Positions 50,979 to 63,686 are shown, numbered from the stretch's first letter. The stretch is DNA of 64,000 nucleotides from CAWJMD01 sp963845675 (GCA_963845675.1 CAWJSX010000001.1:806001-870000); one strand, 5' to 3'. Translations and numbers: made by a program. The notes: generated by a model not told the origin, from the letters alone.

Positions 50979-51206
50979 ATGAGCGAGTCACCGCACTCCG
51001 ACACCGACTACCGCCACGATCCCCACCACGAGCACGGCAACCCGCCGGAGGTCGACCCCGCGGTGCACGGCACCGGCGAGGACGCGGACAGCACGGAGTC
51101 GGGGACGACCCCCGAGCCGTCGCCCGCGGAGGAAGCCGGCCAGCAGGGCGACCCCGACCCGCGCGGCGAGCGTCCGGTCCAGCCCTCGGTCGAGCCGCCC
51201 GGGTAG
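50979..51206 (+). CDS. Small acidic disordered protein
   Basis: 75 residues, rich in Pro, Glu, Asp, Gly and His (HDPHHEHGNPPEVDPAVHGTGEDADST), with no hydrophobic core. The ATG at 50979 has GAGAGG eight bases ahead. Disordered proteins of this kind are common between core genes of Nocardioidaceae; function unknown. Confidence 0.55.
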   Translation: MSESPHSDTDYRHDPHHEHGNPPEVDPAVHGTGEDADSTESGTTPEPSPAEEAGQQGDPDPRGERPVQPSVEPPG

Positions 51207-51229
51207 CTCCCGATCCGGGCCGGGTCGCC

Positions 51230-54222
<2,993 letters not shown>

Positions 54223-54289
54223 CGTCGCACCGCCTGCCGACATCGCTGTCCTGCCTGACCGGTCGGCGTGCCGGACCTCCCCGTCACGC

Positions 54290-54421
54290 TCAGCCGTGGG
54301 CCGGACGGCGGTGCAGCAGCCACGGCAGCCAGCCGTCGCCGCGCTTGGCGGCGCCGTTCGCGAGCTGCTCGCGGCGGTACGCGATCTCGGCGTCGAGCTC
54401 GGGACCGAAGGTGCTGGTCAT
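54290..54421 (-). CDS. Short protein of 43 residues
   Basis: ATG at 54421 with a strong ribosome binding site, AGGAGGAACCC, directly ahead. The product begins MTSTFGPELDAEIAYRREQL and ends with a Trp-rich basic part (DGWLPWLLHRRPAHG). Small basic proteins of this kind with a Y-R-x-E-Q-L helix are found in other actinobacteria. It is too short for usual gene thresholds, but the start signal is convincing. Function unknown. Confidence 0.6.
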   Translation of the reverse strand: MTSTFGPELDAEIAYRREQLANGAAKRGDGWLPWLLHRRPAHG

Positions 54422-54701
54422 GGGTTCCTCCTGTGATCCGTACCGGGGCTCCCTGCCCCGGCACGCTCAACAGTCGTGCTGAGGCGGTGGTCAGCGGATC
54501 GGTCACGTGCCTCGCTCCTCACCCCGCTCCCCCTCAGACGCTCGCCCGGCACCCCGTCCGGGCACCTAAGGCCCCTCAGACGCGGGCGCCGGCCGGCCGG
54601 TCGCTCCTCAGCCGTTCACCGAGTCGTCCGCTCTGCCCCTTACGGCGCGGCGGAACACGCACTAGCGTCGCTGCCGACCCCGAGCCACGAGGGAGACCAC
54701 C

Positions 54702-56012
54702 GTGAGGACGCCGACCCGTCACCTCCGACCGTCCGGACGCCGGACCGCCCGCGCCGCCGCTCTCGCCGTCGGCGTCGCCGTCGCCCTGGGGGCCGGTCTG
54801 ACGACCGCACCCGCGTGGGCCGACGACGACGGCGACGACGGCCGCCGCGCCGACCGCCGCACCGAGCTGCGCGTCGCGACCTACAACGCGAGCCTGAACC
54901 GCAACGCCGCCGGCCAGCTCGTCTCCGACCTGTCCACGCCGGACAACGCGCAGGCGAAGGCGGTCGCCGAGGTGATCCAGCGGACGCGGCCGGACGTCCT
55001 GCTGCTCAACGAGTTCGACTACGTGCCGGACGACGTCGCCATCGACCTGTTCCGCCAGAACTACCTGGAGGTGGGACAGGGCGGCGCGGACCCGATCGAG
55101 TACCGGTACTCGTTCGTCGCCCCGTCGAACACCGGCGTCCCCTCGGGCTTCGACCTCGACAACAACGGCACCGTCGGCGGCGGCAACGACGCCTTCGGGT
55201 TCGGGCTCTACGAGGGTCAGTTCGGCATGGCCGTGCTCTCCCGCTACCCGATCGACGAGCAGTCGGTGCGGACCTTCCAGACGTTCCTGTGGAAGGACAT
55301 GCCGGGCGCGTTGCTGCCCGACGACCCGGCGAACGCGGGTCCGGCCGACTGGTACTCCCCCGAGGAGCTCGAGGTCTTCCGGCTGTCGAGCAAGTCCCAC
55401 TGGGACGTCCCGGTCGAGGTCGGTCGCCGCACCGTGCACGTGCTGGCCTCGCACCCGACGCCTCCGACGTTCGACGGCGCGGAGGACCGCAACGGCACGC
55501 GCAACCACGACGAGATCCGGTTCTGGGCGGACTACGTCGGGTCGCCGCGCGGCAGCCGCTACATCTACGACGACGACGGCCGACGGGGCGGTCTGCGGCC
55601 TGGCTCGTCCTTCGTGGTGATGGGTGACCAGAACAGCGACCCGGTGGACGGCGACTCCATCCCGGGGTCGATCCAGCAGCTGATCGACAACCGCCGCATC
55701 ACCGACCCGCTGCCGAGCTCGGCCGGGGCCGTCGAGGCCGCGCAGCTGCAGGGCGGCGCCAACACGACCCACCAGGGTGACCCGAAGTACGACACCGCGG
55801 ACTTCAACGACAACCCGGCGCCCGGCAACCTGCGCGCGGACTACGTGCTGCCGTCGCGGCACCTGCGGGTCGCCGACGCGGGCGTCTTCTGGCCGGTGCA
55901 GGCTGACCCGCTGTCGCGGCTGACCGGCGTCTTCCCCTTCCCGACGTCCGACCACCGTCTGGTGTGGGTGGACGTCACGGTCAGGGGCGGCGGTCACGAC
56001 AGGGACGACTGA
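54702..56012 (+). CDS. Secreted endonuclease/exonuclease/phosphatase-family protein
   Basis: 436 residues with a Tat-like or Sec signal (RRTARAAALAVGVAVALGAGL, cleavage after AWA). The EEP fold is visible: VATYNASLNRN with the catalytic-site Asn, VLLLNEFDY with the Glu ligand, HVLASHPTPPTFDG with the catalytic His, VMGDQNSDP with D-x-N, and TSDHRLVWVDV with the final D-H pair. Extracellular phosphodiesterase or phosphatase; relatives degrade phospholipid heads or nucleic acids. GTG at 54702 with GAGGGAG ahead. Confidence 0.88.
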   Translation: MRTPTRHLRPSGRRTARAAALAVGVAVALGAGLTTAPAWADDDGDDGRRADRRTELRVATYNASLNRNAAGQLVSDLSTPDNAQAKAVAEVIQRTRPDVLLLNEFDYVPDDVAIDLFRQNYLEVGQGGADPIEYRYSFVAPSNTGVPSGFDLDNNGTVGGGNDAFGFGLYEGQFGMAVLSRYPIDEQSVRTFQTFLWKDMPGALLPDDPANAGPADWYSPEELEVFRLSSKSHWDVPVEVGRRTVHVLASHPTPPTFDGAEDRNGTRNHDEIRFWADYVGSPRGSRYIYDDDGRRGGLRPGSSFVVMGDQNSDPVDGDSIPGSIQQLIDNRRITDPLPSSAGAVEAAQLQGGANTTHQGDPKYDTADFNDNPAPGNLRADYVLPSRHLRVADAGVFWPVQADPLSRLTGVFPFPTSDHRLVWVDVTVRGGGHDRDD

Positions 56013-56093
56013 CCACCCCCCTGGCGCCGGGGAGCGAACTGGGGTTCGCTGGCAGGGAACCCCGGGATGAGCCCGGGCGGACGAGGAGACCGG

Positions 56094-56336
56094 ATGGGCA
56101 CCTTCGACAACCTGCGGGCCAAGGCCGAGAAGCTGACGAGCGACAACCCCGACAAGGTCGAGTCGATCAGCGACCAGGTGATCGAGAAGGGCGGCGACGC
56201 CGTCGACCGCGCGACCGGTGGACGGCACGCCGAGCACGTCGACAAGGCTCAGCGGATGGCCGACGAGAAGGTCGGCCGCAAGGACGCGAGTGCCGCGGAC
56301 GACGACGAGCAGACGCGGGACCACAACCCCACGTGA
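56094..56336 (+). CDS. Small MT0933/CsbD-like protein
   Basis: 80 residues, one long charged helix with a repeated K-x-E-x-I-S/D pattern: FDNLRAKAEKLTSDNPDKVESISDQVIEKGGDAVDRATGGRHAEHVDKAQRMAD. This is the Rv0909/MT0933 antitoxin-like family, in which 'GG(K/R)(Y/H)..(H/K)VD' is the conserved core. No toxin partner is next to it. ATG at 56094 with GAGGAGACCGG ahead. Role in stress is inferred from the family. Confidence 0.7.
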   Translation: MGTFDNLRAKAEKLTSDNPDKVESISDQVIEKGGDAVDRATGGRHAEHVDKAQRMADEKVGRKDASAADDDEQTRDHNPT

Positions 56337-56370
56337 CGTCCGGCGGCGGTGCTCCGACGCCGACCGGCCC

Positions 56371-57199
56371 CTAGCTGGTCTGCGTCACGGTGGGGGACGG
56401 CGCGGGCCCTTCCGAGTCGTCGTCCTCCTCGCCGCCCGCCAGGCTGATGCCGCCGCCGATGGCTGCGACGGCCAGCAGGAAGGCACCGGCGAAGATGGCG
56501 GCCCGTGCGGCCGTCAGCCCGGCCAGTCCCTGACGGAGCTCCTTCAGCAGCGCGGGGTCCAGCGCGGCACCGTCCGTCAGCGACCGCCGGTCCGGCCCGT
56601 CGCCGGTGGGGATCGTGACGCTCTCGGCGCGCAGCGCCTCCAGCTGCAGCATGCCGAGTCCCGCCGACACCAGGACGACTCCACCGGCCACGGCGCCGAG
56701 CAGGGCCACCAGGCCGCCGCTGATGCCGTCCGTCAGACCCGCCGCGACGAAGCCGAGCACGAACACCACGCCGGCGACGATCGCGCCCCCGAACGACCAC
56801 GTCGTCGACAGCTTCCGCGCGGCAGCGGCTTGCGGGTGGAGCGGCTTCCAGTTGATGCCCTCGACCACCGCGTACCCGCCGTTGGCCGGCGGTTCGGGCT
56901 CGGGCTCGGCCGGCTGTCGGGTCGGCCGGTGTCGGGTCGGCCGGTGTCGGCTCGGCAGGCGCAGGTGTCGCCTCGTCGGCCGTCGCTGGAGACTCCGGCG
57001 CCTGCGGGTCGGGGTGCGGCGTCGTCGAGGCGGCCGGTGCTGCAGGCACGGCAGCCATCTGGGCCGTCGGGTCGACGGGAGTTGCGGAGCCTTCGGCAGG
57101 TCGCCTCGCGGCAGCCTTCTTCCGGGGCGCGGCCTTCCTCGCGCCGGCCGCCGGCGTCGTCCCGGGGTCGGAGGTGGGCTCGGTCGGTCCAGTGGTCAT
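56371..57199 (-). pseudogene. Membrane protein with disordered Ala/Pro-rich N-terminus, frameshifted
   Basis: The N-terminal 90 codons from the ATG at 57199 are Ala/Pro/Lys-rich (KAAPRKKAAARRPAEG, repeats of TPADP). The membrane part, VVEGINWKPLHPQAAAARKLSTTWSFGGAIVAGVVFVLGFVAAGL and two later helices, lies in another frame beginning near 56930. The join falls in a GC-rich repetitive stretch, so an error there is likely. It would be about 275 residues with three helices and an acidic tail. No family recognised. Confidence 0.65.
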
Positions 57200-57274
57200 G
57201 GCGCGGGCTCCCTTCGAGGCCTGCACAACCTACGGCCGAAACCCGGACATGTCACACACGGTCCGCCATGGCGG

Positions 57275-58789
57275 TCAGGAGGAGCGGACCGCCGGCATAC
57301 CCAGGACCACCGGCCGAGGGCCCGACGCGGCACCGACCTCGAAGGAGGTCATCGGCACGCCGCAGGACTCGGCCCGCCGACGGTCCCACGCGTCACCGGC
57401 GCGGGTGCGCCGCAGGTTCCACACGCCACCCGGCACGTGGTCCGCCACGAGGTGGTGCGGTGCGGCGTAGTCGACCCGGACCGTGACGACGTCCCCAGGG
57501 CGCGGCAGCGCGTCGGCACCGTGCGCGCGCACCTCGTCCGGCACCGAGAAGTGCACGAGGCGGTTGTCGCGCGCACGACCTGAGAGCCGGGAGGTGGCCT
57601 CGTCCTTGCGTCCCTCTCCGCGCGCGACGAGCACCTCGAGCTCGCGGCCGAGCTGCGTGCGGTTCTCGTCCCAGCTGATCTGCTCCTGCAGGGCGACGAG
57701 CCGCTCGTAGCGTTCCTGCACAACGGCCTTGGGGATCTGGTCCGCCAGGTCGGCGGCCGGGGTACCGGGCCGCTGCGAGTACTGGAACGTGAAGGCGTTG
57801 GCGAACCGCGAGGCCGCGACGACGTCGAGCGTGGCCTGGAAGTCCTCCTCGGTCTCGCCGGGGAAGCCCACGATGATGTCGGTGGAGATCGCCGCGTCGG
57901 GCATGTGCTCCCGCACGCGGTCGAGGATCCCGAGGAACCGCGTCGACCGGTACGAGCGGCGCATCGCCTTCAGCACGCGGTCGGACCCCGACTGCAGCGG
58001 CATGTGCAGCTGCGGCATCACGTTGTGGGTCTCGGCCATCGCCTCGATCACGTCGTCGGTGAACGCGGCGGGGTGCGGGCTCGTGAAGCGCACGCGCTCC
58101 AGGCCGTCGATCGAGCCGCAGGCGCGCAGCAGCTTCGCGAACGCGCCGCGGTCGCCGAACTCGACCCCGTAGGTGTTGACGTTCTGCCCGAGCAGCGTGA
58201 CCTCGATCGCGCCGTCGTCCACGAGCGCCTGCACCTCGGCGAGCACGTCGCCCGGCCGACGGTCCTTCTCCGTGCCCCGCAGACTGGGGACGATGCAGAA
58301 GGTGCACGTGTTGTTGCAGCCGACGCTGATCGACACCCAGCCGGCGTAGGTCGAGTCGCGCTTGGTCGGCAGGGTGGACGGGAAGACCTCGAGCGCCTCG
58401 AGGATCTCGACCTGGGCGCTCTCGTTGTGCCGTGCGCGGTCGAGCAGCGCCGGAAGGGACCCGATGTTGTGGGTACCGAAGACCACGTCGACCCACGGCG
58501 CCTTGCGCACGATGGTGTCTCGGTCCTTCTGGGCGAGGCAGCCGCCGACGGCGATCTGCATGCCCGGGTTCGCCTTCTTCACCGGCGCCAGGTGACCGAG
58601 GTTGCCGTACAGCTTGTTGTCGGCGTTCTCACGGACGGCGCAGGTGTTGAACACCACCACGTCGGCGCTGTCGGGGTCGGCGCCGGGCTCCAGGGCCTGG
58701 TAGCCGGCGTCCTCGAGGAGCCCGGCGAGCCGCTCGGAGTCGTGCACGTTCATCTGGCACCCGTGGGTGCGCACGTCATAGGTCGTCAT
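57275..58789 (-). CDS. miaB: tRNA-2-methylthio-N6-dimethylallyladenosine synthase
   Basis: Radical-SAM methylthiotransferase acting on A37 after MiaA. 504 residues: an N-terminal UPF0004 domain with three cysteines (THGCQMN, FNTCAVRENA, VGGCLAQKD), the radical-SAM loop VGCNNTCTFCIVPSLRG (CxxxCxxC), and a C-terminal TRAM domain (LEVLVARGEG, GDVVTVRVDYAAPHHL). The first codons MTTYDVRTHGCQMN fix the start at 58789. The C-terminal tail beyond TRAM is about 40 residues longer than in E. coli, a common feature in actinobacteria. Confidence 0.97.
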   Translation of the reverse strand: MTTYDVRTHGCQMNVHDSERLAGLLEDAGYQALEPGADPDSADVVVFNTCAVRENADNKLYGNLGHLAPVKKANPGMQIAVGGCLAQKDRDTIVRKAPWVDVVFGTHNIGSLPALLDRARHNESAQVEILEALEVFPSTLPTKRDSTYAGWVSISVGCNNTCTFCIVPSLRGTEKDRRPGDVLAEVQALVDDGAIEVTLLGQNVNTYGVEFGDRGAFAKLLRACGSIDGLERVRFTSPHPAAFTDDVIEAMAETHNVMPQLHMPLQSGSDRVLKAMRRSYRSTRFLGILDRVREHMPDAAISTDIIVGFPGETEEDFQATLDVVAASRFANAFTFQYSQRPGTPAADLADQIPKAVVQERYERLVALQEQISWDENRTQLGRELEVLVARGEGRKDEATSRLSGRARDNRLVHFSVPDEVRAHGADALPRPGDVVTVRVDYAAPHHLVADHVPGGVWNLRRTRAGDAWDRRRAESCGVPMTSFEVGAASGPRPVVLGMPAVRSS

Positions 58790-58850
58790 CTCGCAGCCCA
58801 GGGTACGGCGTGCACTCGACACCGCGGCCCGCACGGGTGACGCTGGACGG

Positions 58851-60011
58851 GTGCAGTCCACCAGACCCCAGAACCCGTCCTTCGCCCCCCTCGTGGAGCC
58901 CGGACCGGACCTTACCGCCGACGAGGTCCGCCGCTACTCACGCCACCTGCTGCTGACCGAGATCGGGCGCACCGGGCAGCGGAGGCTCAAGAACGCCCGC
59001 GTGCTGGTGGTGGGCGCCGGTGGGCTCGGCTCACCGGCCCTGCTCTACCTGGCTGCCGCCGGCGTCGGCACGATCGGCGTCGTCGACTTCGACGTCGTCG
59101 ACGAGTCGAACCTCCAGCGGCAGATCGTGCACGGCACCGACGACGTGGGCCGTCTCAAGGTCGACAGCGCGACCGAGGCGATCGCCCGCGTCAACCCGTT
59201 GGTGACGGTCGTCCCCCACCGGGAGCGGCTCACACCCGACAACGCGATCGCCGTGATCGAGCAGTACGACCTGGTGCTGGACGGCACCGACAACTTCCCG
59301 ACCCGGTACCTCGTCAACGACGCCTGCGTGCTGACCGGGACACCGCTGGTCTGGGGATCGCTGCTCCGGTTCGACGGGCAGGTCAGCGTCTTCTGGCCGC
59401 CGCACGGGCCGCACTACCGCGACCTGTTCCCCGAGCCGCCGGACCCCGGCACCGTGCCCTCATGCGGTGAGGCCGGCGTGCTCGGTGTCGTCTGCGCCGC
59501 GGTCGGGTCGGTGATGTCGACCGAGGCGGTCAAGCTGATCACCGGCGCAGGACGGCCTCTCGTCGGACGGCTGATGCTGTTCGACGCCCTCGAGATGACC
59601 TGGCGCACGGTGGAGATCCGCCCCGACCCGTCAGGGCCCGCCATCACGTCGCTGACGGAGGAGCCCGAGGGTGCCTGCGCCGTCGACGAGCTGCCCACCG
59701 TCACGGCGTCGGAGCTCGCGGCGATGCTGGTCGACGACGACGTCGTGCTCGTCGACGTCAGGCCCGGCGACGAGCGCGACATCGTCTCCATCGACGGGGC
59801 CGTCGCCGTCCCCCTCGACCGGATCGTCGCGGGCGGCGCGTTCGACGAGCTCCCCCGGGACCGACGACTCGTGCTGCACTGCAAGAGCGGTGGCCGGTCG
59901 GCGCAGGCCCTGACGGTCCTCCGCCAGGCCGGGTACGAGTCCGCCAGCCACCTGGACGGAGGGGTGCTCGCCTGGGTCCGTGACGTGGACCCGTCGCTGC
60001 CGACCTACTGA
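58851..60011 (+). CDS. moeZ: MoeZ: ThiF/MoeB-type adenylyltransferase with rhodanese domain
   Basis: 386 residues. It activates C-termini of small sulfur carriers (MoaD-, CysO-, ThiS-like) by adenylation and passes sulfur through the rhodanese. E1-like part: LLTEIGRTGQRRLKNARVLVVGAGGLGSPALLYLAAAG, then DFDVVDESNLQRQ and DGTDNFPTRYLVND. The conserved loop around the zinc and adenylation site reads VPSCGEAGVLGVVCA. The C-terminal rhodanese has LHCKSGGRSAQAL with the active Cys. Divergent from miaB. Confidence 0.93.
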   Translation: MQSTRPQNPSFAPLVEPGPDLTADEVRRYSRHLLLTEIGRTGQRRLKNARVLVVGAGGLGSPALLYLAAAGVGTIGVVDFDVVDESNLQRQIVHGTDDVGRLKVDSATEAIARVNPLVTVVPHRERLTPDNAIAVIEQYDLVLDGTDNFPTRYLVNDACVLTGTPLVWGSLLRFDGQVSVFWPPHGPHYRDLFPEPPDPGTVPSCGEAGVLGVVCAAVGSVMSTEAVKLITGAGRPLVGRLMLFDALEMTWRTVEIRPDPSGPAITSLTEEPEGACAVDELPTVTASELAAMLVDDDVVLVDVRPGDERDIVSIDGAVAVPLDRIVAGGAFDELPRDRRLVLHCKSGGRSAQALTVLRQAGYESASHLDGGVLAWVRDVDPSLPTY

Positions 60012-60143
60012 GGGCTCGCAGAGCTCACGGACCGTGGTGACACCTCAGCGGAGGTGCCCTCCACGAAACGGTCGTCAGGTATCAGTGCGGTCACGACCGC
60101 GCTCGAACCGCACGGGTGGGTGCCGCTGCGGGGCCCGGACGGA

Positions 60144-60149
60144 TACGGT
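60144..60149 (+). promoter_or_regulatory. -10 element for the gluA start (TACGGT)
   Basis: TACGGT lies seven bases before the ATG at 60157 and no ribosome binding site is visible, so the glutamate-transporter operon likely starts as a leaderless mRNA. Confidence 0.55.
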
Positions 60150-60156
60150 TCCGAAC

Positions 60157-60990
60157 ATGAGCGACCCGTCCGCCCCGCCGCCGAACGACCCCGGCTCCGC
60201 GCCCGACCTCGCCAAGGACGACGAGTCCTTGGACGGCGGGACGGGCCACAGCGGCAAGCCTCTGGTCGTGATGGACGCCGTCGACAAGTACTACGGCGAC
60301 CTGCACGTGCTGAAGGACATCAACCTCACCGTCCACGCGGGCGAGGTCGTGGTGGTCATCGGACCTTCCGGGTCAGGCAAGTCGACGCTGTGCCGCACCA
60401 TCAACCGGCTGGAGACCTACGAGCGCGGCACCATCACCCTGGACGGCGAGCCGTTGCCGGCAGAGGGCAAGGACCTCGCCCGGCTACGCGCCGAGGTGGG
60501 GATGGTGTTCCAGTCCTTCAACCTGTTCGCCCACAAGACCGTGCTCGAGAACGTGACCCTCGGGCCGATCAAGGTGCGCAAGCTGAAGAAGGCCGACGCC
60601 AACGCCGAGGCGATGAAGCTCCTTGAGCGAGTAGGCGTTCAGAACCAGGCGAACAAGTACCCGGCGATGCTCTCCGGTGGGCAGCAGCAGCGCGTCGCGA
60701 TCGCCCGCGCGCTGGCCATGAAGCCGAAGGTGATGCTCTTCGACGAGCCCACCTCGGCCCTCGACCCCGAGATGATCAACGAGGTCCTCGACGCCATGAT
60801 CACCCTCGCCAAGGAGGGGATGACGATGGTGGTCGTGACGCACGAGATGGGTTTCGCCAGAAGCGCTGCCGACCGCGTCGTGTTCATGGCGGACGGCGAG
60901 ATCGTCGAGGAGAACACGCCCGAGGAGTTCTTCACCAACCCCAAGAGCGGGCGCGCGAAGGACTTCCTCTCCAAGATCCTGACGCACTGA
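60157..60990 (+). CDS. gluA: Amino-acid ABC transporter ATP-binding protein, GluA type
   Basis: 277 residues with a 30-residue disordered front, then the ATPase: Walker A GPSGSGKST near residue 71, Q-loop FQSFNLFAHKTV, signature LSGGQQQRVAIARAL, Walker B VMLFDEPTSALDPE and the switch His in VVVTHEMGFA. First gene of an operon with binding protein and two permeases, the actinobacterial gluABCD order for glutamate/aspartate uptake. Substrate inferred from order and family. Confidence 0.92.
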   Translation: MSDPSAPPPNDPGSAPDLAKDDESLDGGTGHSGKPLVVMDAVDKYYGDLHVLKDINLTVHAGEVVVVIGPSGSGKSTLCRTINRLETYERGTITLDGEPLPAEGKDLARLRAEVGMVFQSFNLFAHKTVLENVTLGPIKVRKLKKADANAEAMKLLERVGVQNQANKYPAMLSGGQQQRVAIARALAMKPKVMLFDEPTSALDPEMINEVLDAMITLAKEGMTMVVVTHEMGFARSAADRVVFMADGEIVEENTPEEFFTNPKSGRAKDFLSKILTH

Positions 60991-61064
60991 CCGAGCTCGC
61001 CGCCCGGTCAGACCGGACGGGGAACAGACCGCACGACACCGCAGAACCGACACGGAGGCAGAAG

Positions 61065-61958
61065 ATGTTCCGACGAAACACCCTCGTTGCGGCGATGGCC
61101 CTCAGCGCCCTCGCCCTGACCGCCTGCGGTGGTGACGACACCGGCGGGGACACCCCCGAGCCCACCGTCGAGGAGGCGCCCGAGTTCGCGGCCGGCACCA
61201 CGATGGCCGACCTCTCCGAGGCGGGGTCCATCCGCATCGGCACCAAGTTCGACCAGCCCGGCTTCGGGCTGAAGGGCCTCTCCGGCGACCCGGAGGGCTT
61301 CGACGTCGAGGTGGGCAAGATCATCGCCGGCAAGCTCGGCATCTCCCCCGACTCGATCGAGTGGGTCGAGAGCCCGTCCAAGGTGCGCGAGGAGAACTTG
61401 GAGACCGACAAGGTCGACATGGTCGTCGCCACGTACACGATCAACGACGAGCGCAAGAAGCGCATCACGTTCGCCGGTCCGTACTACGTCGCCGGCCAGC
61501 AGCTGATGGTCAAGTCCGACAACGACGCGATCAGCGGGCCGGACGACCTCCAGGCGAACGCCGACGTCAAGGTGTGCTCGGTCACCGGCTCGACGCCGTC
61601 CGAGAGCATCAAGGAGTACCTGGCGTCCGACGACCAGCTCGTGCTGTTCGACACGTACGCCAAGTGCGCCGACGCGCTGCGCACCGACCAGGTGGGCGTC
61701 GTCACGACGGACAACGTCATCCTGCTCGGCTTCGTCAGCGAGTCCGACGGTGAGTTCAAGCTGGTGGGCGAGCAGTTCACCGACGAGCCGTACGGCATCG
61801 GCGTGAAGAAGGGCGACGTCGAGTTCTGCGAGTTCATCAACGAGACCCTCCAGGAGGCCAGCGACAGCGGCACCTACGAGGAGGCGTGGACCTCGACCGC
61901 CGGCGAGGTCGAGGGTTCCGAGACCCCGACCCTCCCCGAGGCGGACGCCTGCAGCTGA
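61065..61958 (+). CDS. gluB: Glutamate-type ABC transporter binding lipoprotein, GluB
   Basis: 297 residues. Lipobox ALTACGG after a short signal sequence, then the two-lobed SBP_bac_3 fold: SIRIGTKFDQPGFGLKG, GFDVEVGKIIAGKLG, IEWVESPSKVREENLETDKVDMVVATYTINDERKK (typical of the glutamate group), FAGPYYVAGQQLMVK and VGVVTTDNVILLG. Anchored outside the membrane, it should deliver its substrate to GluCD. 74 bases follow gluA. Confidence 0.93.
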   Translation: MFRRNTLVAAMALSALALTACGGDDTGGDTPEPTVEEAPEFAAGTTMADLSEAGSIRIGTKFDQPGFGLKGLSGDPEGFDVEVGKIIAGKLGISPDSIEWVESPSKVREENLETDKVDMVVATYTINDERKKRITFAGPYYVAGQQLMVKSDNDAISGPDDLQANADVKVCSVTGSTPSESIKEYLASDDQLVLFDTYAKCADALRTDQVGVVTTDNVILLGFVSESDGEFKLVGEQFTDEPYGIGVKKGDVEFCEFINETLQEASDSGTYEEAWTSTAGEVEGSETPTLPEADACS

Positions 61959-62080
61959 CCCGTCCGCACTGAACGACGGTCGTCGGGTGCGGGCGAGTCC
62001 CCACTGGGAGCGTCGCCCGCACCCGATCGACCCGTAAGCCACACGACGTCCACCGTCGCGGCACGAACCAGGAGGTGAGC

Positions 62081-62731
62081 GTGGAAGCGATCACGCAGAA
62101 CCTCGACCTGTACTGGTCGGGGTTCCTGAGGTCGCTGGGCATCTGCCTGGTCGCCATGGTCGGCTCGCTGGTGCTCGGCACCGTCATCGCCAGCTTCCGC
62201 GTGTCCCCCGTCGCCACCCTGCGTGGCTTCGGGACCGCGTGGGTCGACATCATCCGCAACTGCCCGCTCACGGTGGTGCTGTTCTTCTTCGCCTTCGGGC
62301 TCCCGGAGATCGGCATCAACCGGAGCTTCTACTTCTTCGGCGTGACGGCGCTGATCATCTACACGTCCGCGTTCGTGTGCGAGGCCGTGCGGTCGGGCAT
62401 CAACTCCGTGCCGGCCGGTCAGGCCGAGGCCGCCCGCGCGATCGGGCTGCCCTTCCTCCCCTCCCTGCGTGAGGTCGTCCTGCCGCAGGCCTTCCGGACC
62501 GCGATCCCCCCGCTGGGCAGCGTGATCATCGCGATGTTCAAGAACTCCGCCGTCGTCGGCGCGTTCGGCGTCGGCGGTGACCTGTTCAGCGTCGGCGAGT
62601 CCCTCACCAGCGCACAAGGCTTCGCTGCGCTCCCCGTCGTGACCGGCGTGGCTCTCGGCTACCTCGCCATCACCCTCCCCGCGGGCGCGCTCCTCGGGTA
62701 CCTCGAGCAGAAGGTGGCGATCGTGCGATGA
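62081..62731 (+). CDS. gluC: Glutamate-type ABC transporter permease, GluC
   Basis: 216 residues, the shorter of the two permeases, with five hydrophobic segments and the EAA loop SVPAGQAEAARAIGLPFLPSLREVVLPQAFR, which contacts GluA. GTG at 62081 chosen because GGAGG lies about five bases upstream; an earlier GTG at 62075 lies within it. Ends in ATGA overlapping gluD. Confidence 0.92.
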   Translation: MEAITQNLDLYWSGFLRSLGICLVAMVGSLVLGTVIASFRVSPVATLRGFGTAWVDIIRNCPLTVVLFFFAFGLPEIGINRSFYFFGVTALIIYTSAFVCEAVRSGINSVPAGQAEAARAIGLPFLPSLREVVLPQAFRTAIPPLGSVIIAMFKNSAVVGAFGVGGDLFSVGESLTSAQGFAALPVVTGVALGYLAITLPAGALLGYLEQKVAIVR

Positions 62732-63597
62732 GCCACCAGACCGTCCTCTACGACGAGCCGGGGCCCCGTGCGCGTCGCAACGCCCTGATCGGCAGCATCG
62801 CGGGGGGCCTCTTCGTCCTCGGCCTGCTGGCCGTGGTGTTCACGAGGCTGGCCAGCGCCGGCCAGTTCGATTACGACCTGTGGGCACCCATCGTCGACCC
62901 GTCCACCGAGGAGTTCCCGCTCGTCTGGAACCTGATCTTCGAAGGCCTCAAGGCCACCCTCACCGCGGCCTTGCTCGCCATCGCGTTCTCGGTCGTGATC
63001 GGCGCGCTGCTCGGTGTCGCACGGATGCTCCTCGGCCGGTGGGGCAAGATGCCCATCGTCGGCTTGATCGAGCTGATGCGCGGCCTGCCCGTCGTCATCA
63101 CGATCTACTTCGCCAGCAAGGTCCTCCCTGAGATCGGTGTCGACGTGGGGCCGTTGCCCGGCAGCGACGGTCTGTGGTTCCTCGTCATCGGGCTGACGGC
63201 GTACAACTCGGTGATCATCGCCGAGATCGTGCGTGCCGGGGTCGCGTCGCTTCCCACCGGGCAACGGGAGGCCGGCACCGCGATCGGCCTGATGCCCGGT
63301 GCGACGATGCGGCTGGTGCTGCTGCCGCAGGCCGTCCGGGTCATGCTCCCGGCGCTGATCAGCCAGATCGTCGTCATCCTCAAGGACACGTCGCTCGCCG
63401 CGGTGCTGGGGATCTACACCGAGCTCCTGCGCCAGGGCAACCTGATCGCACTCAACCTCGACAACCCGATCCAGATGCTGACCCTCGTGGGCCTGATGTT
63501 CATCATCATGAACTTCTCCCTCAGCCGGTTCGCGGTGTGGCTCGAGGGACGGCTCTCCCGCCGTACGTCGGGGCACGCAGAGGTGGAGACGGTCTAG
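62728..63597 (+). CDS. gluD: Glutamate-type ABC transporter permease, GluD
   Basis: 289 residues, with an N-terminal membrane helix and a periplasmic loop before the conserved permease core. The EAA loop is SLPTGQREAGTAIGLMPGATMRLVLLPQAVR. The start overlaps the gluC stop, so both permeases are made in equal amounts. With gluA and gluB the transporter is complete. Confidence 0.93.
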   Translation: MSHQTVLYDEPGPRARRNALIGSIAGGLFVLGLLAVVFTRLASAGQFDYDLWAPIVDPSTEEFPLVWNLIFEGLKATLTAALLAIAFSVVIGALLGVARMLLGRWGKMPIVGLIELMRGLPVVITIYFASKVLPEIGVDVGPLPGSDGLWFLVIGLTAYNSVIIAEIVRAGVASLPTGQREAGTAIGLMPGATMRLVLLPQAVRVMLPALISQIVVILKDTSLAAVLGIYTELLRQGNLIALNLDNPIQMLTLVGLMFIIMNFSLSRFAVWLEGRLSRRTSGHAEVETV

Positions 63598-63680
63598 CTG
63601 GATGTGTCCCTCGTGACCGCTGTGCGCTGGGTACCCGTTGACCGGATCTGCCGATGAGCGCGCGTGGACACGGGTGCCGT

Positions 63681-63686
63681 TAGCAT
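63681..63686 (+). promoter_or_regulatory. -10 element for a leaderless start (TAGCAT)
   Basis: TAGCAT ends six bases before the GTG at 63693. Confidence 0.5.
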
